A DNA stretch of 64,000 nt from NCBI GenBank assembly GCA_015231375.1, contig JADGBT010000007.1:55084-119083 (forward strand), written 5' to 3'. Of this stretch, positions 60,405 through 64,000 are shown one piece after another. The stretch is from Magnetococcales bacterium. GTDB taxonomy: Bacteria > Pseudomonadota > Magnetococcia > Magnetococcales > Magnetaquicoccaceae. How positions within the stretch are numbered: the stretch's first letter is position 1; every line of letters starts with the position of its first letter. The notes under the pieces were generated by a model. It was given only the letters and a program-made list of their open reading frames with translations, had not been told where the DNA came from and did not search any database. Position numbers and translations under genes: made by a program.

Positions 60405-61773
60405 AACGAACGGACCGGCCTTCTTGACGAGGCGTGGATGGCGTGACCAGATGGCCATACCAGCGATCGCGCTGGGGTGTGCGCTGTGGCTGACGCCGTG
60501 CGGCGAGGCGCGCGCGGGGATGTCGGATCGCATCGTGGCGGTGGTGGAAGCGGGCATTGTCTCCGACAAGCCGGTCAAACCCAAGGTGATCACCGCCTCG
60601 GATGTGGAGGAGTTGGCCCGTCCCACGCTGACCCGCATCCGCAAGGAAGGGGGAGAGGTGGACCCGGAAAAAGTCCGCAGACGGGTGCTGGAAGAGTTGA
60701 TCCAGCGGGTGCTGCGCGAACAAAAGGCCGAACAGATGGGCGTCGTGGTCGAAGACAAGGATGTTGACGCGGTCATGCGGCAAGTGGAGCAAAACAACCA
60801 TCTGCCCCCCGGCGCGCTGCCTGCGGCCCTGGCCAAACAGGGGATCGAACTGGAAGGGTATCGCCAGGGATTGCGGGATCAACTGATGAAAGGCCGGTTG
60901 ATCAACAAGGTGATCCGTCCTTTGGTGTCGGTCTCTCCGGAGGAGATCCAGGTGGTGCATCGCGCCTCCCAGGGGGCGGAAGGGCCACGGGAAGTGCGGT
61001 TGGGTCAAATCCTGCTGGCCGTGGACAACACCGCCTCCGCCGCCCGTATCGAAGAAAAGGCCAAACTCGCCCAACAACTCACCGCCCAGTTGCGGGAAGG
61101 CGCCTCCCTGGCCACCCTGGCCGGACAGCACTCCGACGATCCCAGCGGCATCGAAGGGGGAGAGATCGGCTGGTTCAAACAGGGAGAACTGATGCCTGAA
61201 ATGGAGGCGGCGGTTTTCGCCCTGAAACCCGGAGAGGTGGCGGAACCGATTCGTACCGCTCAAGGTTTCCACATTCTGGTCATGATGGAGAAACGTCAAG
61301 CCCAATCCAAAGGCCCTTCGGGCGCGGAGTTGACCAAAGTCAGGGCACGGCATATCCTGATCAAGGTTCCAGCCGGTTCCGGGGCCGCCGAAGAGAAACA
61401 GGCGTTGGAAAAGATCCAGAAAATACGTCAGGAACTGGTCGATGGGGCGGACTTCGCGGCCATGGCCCGTCAGCACTCCCAGGACGATACCGCCGCCGAA
61501 GGCGGTGATCTGAAATGGTTCGGACACGGCATGATGGTGGCCCCGTTTGAAGAAGCGGCGTTTCAGTTGCGTCCCAGGGAGCTGTCCCAACCGGTCCGCA
61601 CCCCCTTTGGCTGGCATTTGATTGTGGTGGACGACAAGAAGAGTCTGGCTCCAGACTCCCTGGAAGCGCGCGGCAAGGAGTTGGAAGAGCGGGTCATGGA
61701 AGCCAAATTGCAGGCGCGTTACAATCAATGGTTGCGGGATATCCGGCTGCGGGCCTTCGTGGAGTACCGATGA
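60388..61773 (+). CDS. surA: periplasmic chaperone/PPIase SurA
   Basis: Escorts outer-membrane proteins such as LptD across the periplasm. The 461-residue product has a signal region (MAIPAIALGCALWLTPCGEARA), a SurA_N domain and two parvulin domains. The first spans LGQILLAVDN...GEIGWFKQGELMPEMEAAVFAL...TAQGFHILVM; the second ARHILIKVPAG...GDLKWFGHGMMVAPFEEAAFQL...TPFGWHLIVV. ATG at 60388 lies inside the lptD end, and the stop overlaps pdxA, so lptD-surA-pdxA are coupled, the classical order. Confidence 0.93.
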   Translation: MESLPETNGPAFLTRRGWRDQMAIPAIALGCALWLTPCGEARAGMSDRIVAVVEAGIVSDKPVKPKVITASDVEELARPTLTRIRKEGGEVDPEKVRRRVLEELIQRVLREQKAEQMGVVVEDKDVDAVMRQVEQNNHLPPGALPAALAKQGIELEGYRQGLRDQLMKGRLINKVIRPLVSVSPEEIQVVHRASQGAEGPREVRLGQILLAVDNTASAARIEEKAKLAQQLTAQLREGASLATLAGQHSDDPSGIEGGEIGWFKQGELMPEMEAAVFALKPGEVAEPIRTAQGFHILVMMEKRQAQSKGPSGAELTKVRARHILIKVPAGSGAAEEKQALEKIQKIRQELVDGADFAAMARQHSQDDTAAEGGDLKWFGHGMMVAPFEEAAFQLRPRELSQPVRTPFGWHLIVVDDKKSLAPDSLEARGKELEERVMEAKLQARYNQWLRDIRLRAFVEYR

Positions 61774-62789
61774 ATCGTTTGCCCTTGGCCGTGACCATGG
61801 GGGATCCGGTTGGCGTTGGCCCCGAGATCGTGTTGCGGGCCTTTCGGGAGTTCCCGTCCCAGACCGGTCAACGCTTTGGTCTGTTGCATGTGGGAGATCC
61901 GGAGGTCTACGCGCGCACGGCGCGTCATCTGGGTTTGTCGATTCCGTTTCGGATCTTCGACACCCCCACCCCGGAAATGGGGAGCGAACCGGACCATTTC
62001 GACATTCTGGCCACCCGCGCCACAGCCGATCACCCGGCCTTCGCGTTCGGCAGACCGCATGCGGGTCACGCCGCCGCCACCGTGGAAAGCATCGAAACCG
62101 CCTGCCGGATGACGCGGGAAGGTCGCGTCGCGGCCATGGTGACCCCGCCCATCCACAAAGGCTCCATCCACGCCGCCGGGTTTGATTTTCCGGGACATAC
62201 CGAACTGCTGGCCCGTCTGCTGGGGGTGGAGTGCCCGGTGATGATGCTGGCTGGCAACGGATTGCGGGTGGTGCTGGCCACCATTCATCAATCCCTGGCT
62301 TCGGTGCCGGCTTCGTTGACCCGTGATGGTCTGCGTCAGGTGATCCGCGTCACCCTGGAATCCTTGCGCACCGATTTCGCCCTGCCACACCCGCGCGTGG
62401 TCGTCACCGGATTGAATCCCCACGCAGGGGAGGAGGGGGCCTTTGGCGATGAGGAGTTGACCCTGATCGGACCGGTCTGTCGGGAACTGGCGCTGGAGTA
62501 TCCACTGTTGCGGGGTCCATTGCCTGCCGACACCCTGTTTCACCCGCGCGCACGGGCCGGATACGATGCCGTGGTCTGCATGTATCATGATCAGGCTTTG
62601 ATTCCTCTGAAAATGTTGGCTTTCGGTCAAGCCATCAACGTGACGCTGAACCTGCCCATTGTACGCACCAGCGTGGATCATGGCACGGCCCATGACATCG
62701 CCGGACAAGGGAAGGCCGACCCTGGATCCTATCTGGCCGCCTTGTCGGCTGCCGCAGAAATGGCCGAAAACCGGAAGAAGTCGTCATAA
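61770..62789 (+). CDS. pdxA: 4-hydroxythreonine-4-phosphate dehydrogenase
   Basis: Vitamin B6 synthesis (DXP-dependent route). The 339-residue enzyme begins LPLAVTMGDPVGVGPEIVLRAF and carries the zinc-binding histidines in FPGHTELLA, VCMYHDQALIPLKML and TSVDHGTAHDIAGQGKADPGS. Its ATG overlaps the surA stop (ATGA). In many genomes rsmA follows pdxA; here a metallophosphoesterase gene follows instead after 15 bases. Confidence 0.95.
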   Translation: MNRLPLAVTMGDPVGVGPEIVLRAFREFPSQTGQRFGLLHVGDPEVYARTARHLGLSIPFRIFDTPTPEMGSEPDHFDILATRATADHPAFAFGRPHAGHAAATVESIETACRMTREGRVAAMVTPPIHKGSIHAAGFDFPGHTELLARLLGVECPVMMLAGNGLRVVLATIHQSLASVPASLTRDGLRQVIRVTLESLRTDFALPHPRVVVTGLNPHAGEEGAFGDEELTLIGPVCRELALEYPLLRGPLPADTLFHPRARAGYDAVVCMYHDQALIPLKMLAFGQAINVTLNLPIVRTSVDHGTAHDIAGQGKADPGSYLAALSAAAEMAENRKKSS

Positions 62790-62804
62790 GGATAGAGTTT
62801 GATC

Positions 62805-63701
62805 ATGTCCAAGAAGCACAAGAAGAGTCGGGATGCCTCCAGGGAACCGCATTTCGCGGTGGTGTTGTCGGATACGGACAATGATCTGCGGGCGGTGCAA
62901 TATGCGTTGAACATTGTCGGGCTGTGCAACAAGCAAGGGGAGTGGCGCAAAGATATCCGGGGCATCCGGGTGATCCATACCGGGGACTGGCTCAATAAAT
63001 GGGATCCTTCTTTGGAGATGATCGATTATTTCATTCATCTCGAACGCACCGCGCCCAAAGGGTGTGGCCTGACCATCTTGAACGGCAATCACGAACTGGA
63101 GATTTTGCATCGGGTGGAGCAGGGGATCTACTCCCATCTGGGGGAGAAACGGGTGAAGTTCATCCGGGGACGGGATCTGCTGCATGTGTTCGGCAAGACT
63201 CTTTTTTTGCACGGTTATCCCACCTTGCACCTGTTGCGTTTCTTGTTGCAGATCCGCGAAGAGAAAAAAGAGTTGAACGTTTTCAACGAGCGGGTACGCA
63301 AGGCCTTTTACGAGGGGGATCACGCCCTGTTCCGCAAGGAGGAGGGCAAGGTGTTGATGGGCAACATCAAGAAGGCCCGGCTTTATTATCAGGAACGCAG
63401 CCACGATGGTGAGAAACGCGGAGTCAAGCTCAGCCGGTTGCTGAAAGAATTGGATATCAATACAGTCGTACACGGTCATCGTCCCAACATTCTGGTGCAA
63501 AAGGACGAAACCATCGAAATGGAAACCCCCGGCATCCGGATTGTCAATAACGACAACCAGCCGAAAAAAAGCCTGCTGGGCGCGGCCATCGTGGACCGCA
63601 AAGGGGAGGTCTATTTCGTCAACACCCGTGAGATGTACTGGCAGGGCGGGGAAGAAAAATTCAAAAAGATGATCCGCGACATCCTCAAGATTCGTCCCTG
63701 A
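62805..63701 (+). CDS. metallophosphoesterase-like protein with altered first motif
   Basis: A 298-residue calcineurin-like phosphoesterase. Motifs appear in order: VVLSDTDNDLRAVQYALN, VIHTGDWLNKWDPSLEMIDYF, LTILNGNHELEIL and VVHGHRPNILVQK. The canonical first motif is D-x-H-G; here D-T-D, so one metal-ligand His is replaced by Asp. Middle helices are Lys/Arg/Glu-rich (REEKKELNVFNERVRKAFYEG). The substrate may be a nucleotide or phosphoprotein. ATG at 62805 follows AAGGAT; it may share the pdxA transcript. Only 47 bases separate its stop from the IS edge. Confidence 0.78.
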   Translation: MSKKHKKSRDASREPHFAVVLSDTDNDLRAVQYALNIVGLCNKQGEWRKDIRGIRVIHTGDWLNKWDPSLEMIDYFIHLERTAPKGCGLTILNGNHELEILHRVEQGIYSHLGEKRVKFIRGRDLLHVFGKTLFLHGYPTLHLLRFLLQIREEKKELNVFNERVRKAFYEGDHALFRKEEGKVLMGNIKKARLYYQERSHDGEKRGVKLSRLLKELDINTVVHGHRPNILVQKDETIEMETPGIRIVNNDNQPKKSLLGAAIVDRKGEVYFVNTREMYWQGGEEKFKKMIRDILKIRP

Positions 63702-63748
63702 TTGGGCGACAAATCCGTTCTGGAACAAGTGGGTACTCAAAGATAAAC

Positions 63749-64000
63749 GTAACCGTTCAGATCAGAAACGAAGGTGCCAAGCCTTGACAATGTGATTATT
63801 GACGGTCAGATTTTCATCCATGGACGATATCATGGAATCGAACATTCAGCTTTTAGTCGAGGAGAACAGGAAGCTCCGTGAGGAGAACCGTTGCCTCCGT
63901 GACGAGAATCAGCGTCTCCGGGAAGAAAACCAGGAACTACGGGTGCTGGTTGCCCGACAGCAAGAGCAGATTACGGAGTTGATGCGGAAGGTGGAGATTC
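63749..64000 (+). mobile_element. left part of an IS66-like element (cut by window end)
   Basis: GTAACCGTTCAG at 63749 resembles IS66-family termini, which start with GTAA. A TTGACA at 63784 lies about 30 bases before an open frame at 63820, which fits a transposase gene start just inside the end of an element. The other end and target duplication lie outside the window, so the call rests on these hints. Confidence 0.45.
63820..64000 (+). CDS. N-terminal part of a probable IS66-type transposase (partial)
   Basis: Sixty codons from ATG 63820 run to the window end without a stop. The product is an almost pure leucine-zipper: repeated LREENRCLRDENQRLREEN heptads, then ELRVLVARQQEQITELMRKV. IS66 TnpC transposases commonly begin with such a coiled coil before a zinc-finger and DDE domain. 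The 3' part is not visible, so another coiled-coil protein cannot be excluded. Confidence 0.55.
   Translation, partial: MDDIMESNIQLLVEENRKLREENRCLRDENQRLREENQELRVLVARQQEQITELMRKVEI

Overview
This is a GC-rich, gene-dense bacterial chromosome segment, mostly housekeeping. Clues to the source: a ubiquinol-cytochrome c chaperone gene; an ileS-lspA-DUF3035 lipoprotein (BamF-like)-M16-M16 block; a trpF-accD-folC-lptD-surA-pdxA block; and Lpt/Bam/SurA outer-membrane assembly genes. These indicate a Gram-negative bacterium on or near the alphaproteobacterial branch. The mix with gamma-like genes (cysZ, rsmJ, hrpA, E. coli-type cca) and a PPi-type phosphofructokinase would suit an early-branching group such as Magnetococcales. 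That placement is inference; no rRNA is present to test it. Layout. 1-4.9 kb: a partial alpha/beta hydrolase, the chaperone, bamE, a methylthioinosine/methylthioadenosine phosphorylase plus deaminase pair, and a CHAT-like protein that has lost its catalytic residues. 5-9.1 kb: PPi-phosphofructokinase, a coiled-coil nuclease-like protein, an unassigned conserved protein, and queE-queD. 9.2-12.4 kb: dinG/yoaA-tsaB-rimI. 12.4-15.9 kb: a run of small nucleotide-related genes (CBS protein, guanylate-kinase-like, CYTH triphosphatase, apaH, cyclic-nucleotide-binding protein). 15.9-20 kb: two overlapping membrane sensors with no output domain. 20.2-28.7 kb, minus strand: prs-rplY-pth-ychF-rsmJ-hrpA, with a tandem hairpin repeat between prs and rplY. 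28.7-36.7 kb: ankyrin protein, drug/metabolite transporter, a two-component system opposite cytochrome b561 and PepSY genes, a CDF metal transporter and an Rpn-type nuclease. 36.7-41.6 kb: tRNA-Leu(CAA) with its own promoter and terminator, lpd, ppiD and ribF. 41.6-43.5 kb: an accessory islet, in which a second Rpn-type gene sits between decayed IS1182-like and ISL3-like transposase pieces. 43.5-50.4 kb: ileS-lspA-bamF-M16-M16 and an antisense-overlapping zinc-ribbon gene. 50.4-55.7 kb: cysZ, small zinc-ribbon and membrane genes, rtcB-cca, and a protein with a repeated acidic tail. 55-62.8 kb: trpF-accD-folC-lptD-surA-pdxA. 62.8-64 kb: a metallophosphoesterase, then the left edge of an apparent IS66-like element cut by the window end. 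How the genes work together. Envelope assembly is strongly represented (BamE, BamF-like, LptD, SurA, PpiD, LspA, M16 pair). So is tRNA and translation maintenance (IleS, Pth, YchF, L25, TsaB, RimI, RsmJ, RtcB, Cca, QueD/QueE). I found no CRISPR array, prophage or complete new defence system. The least explained parts are the catalytically dead CHAT-like protein, the nucleotide gene run at 12.4-15.9 kb, the unassigned protein at 7.0-8.0 kb, the output-less sensor pair, the hairpin repeat at 27.4 kb and the Rpn/IS islet at 42-43 kb.
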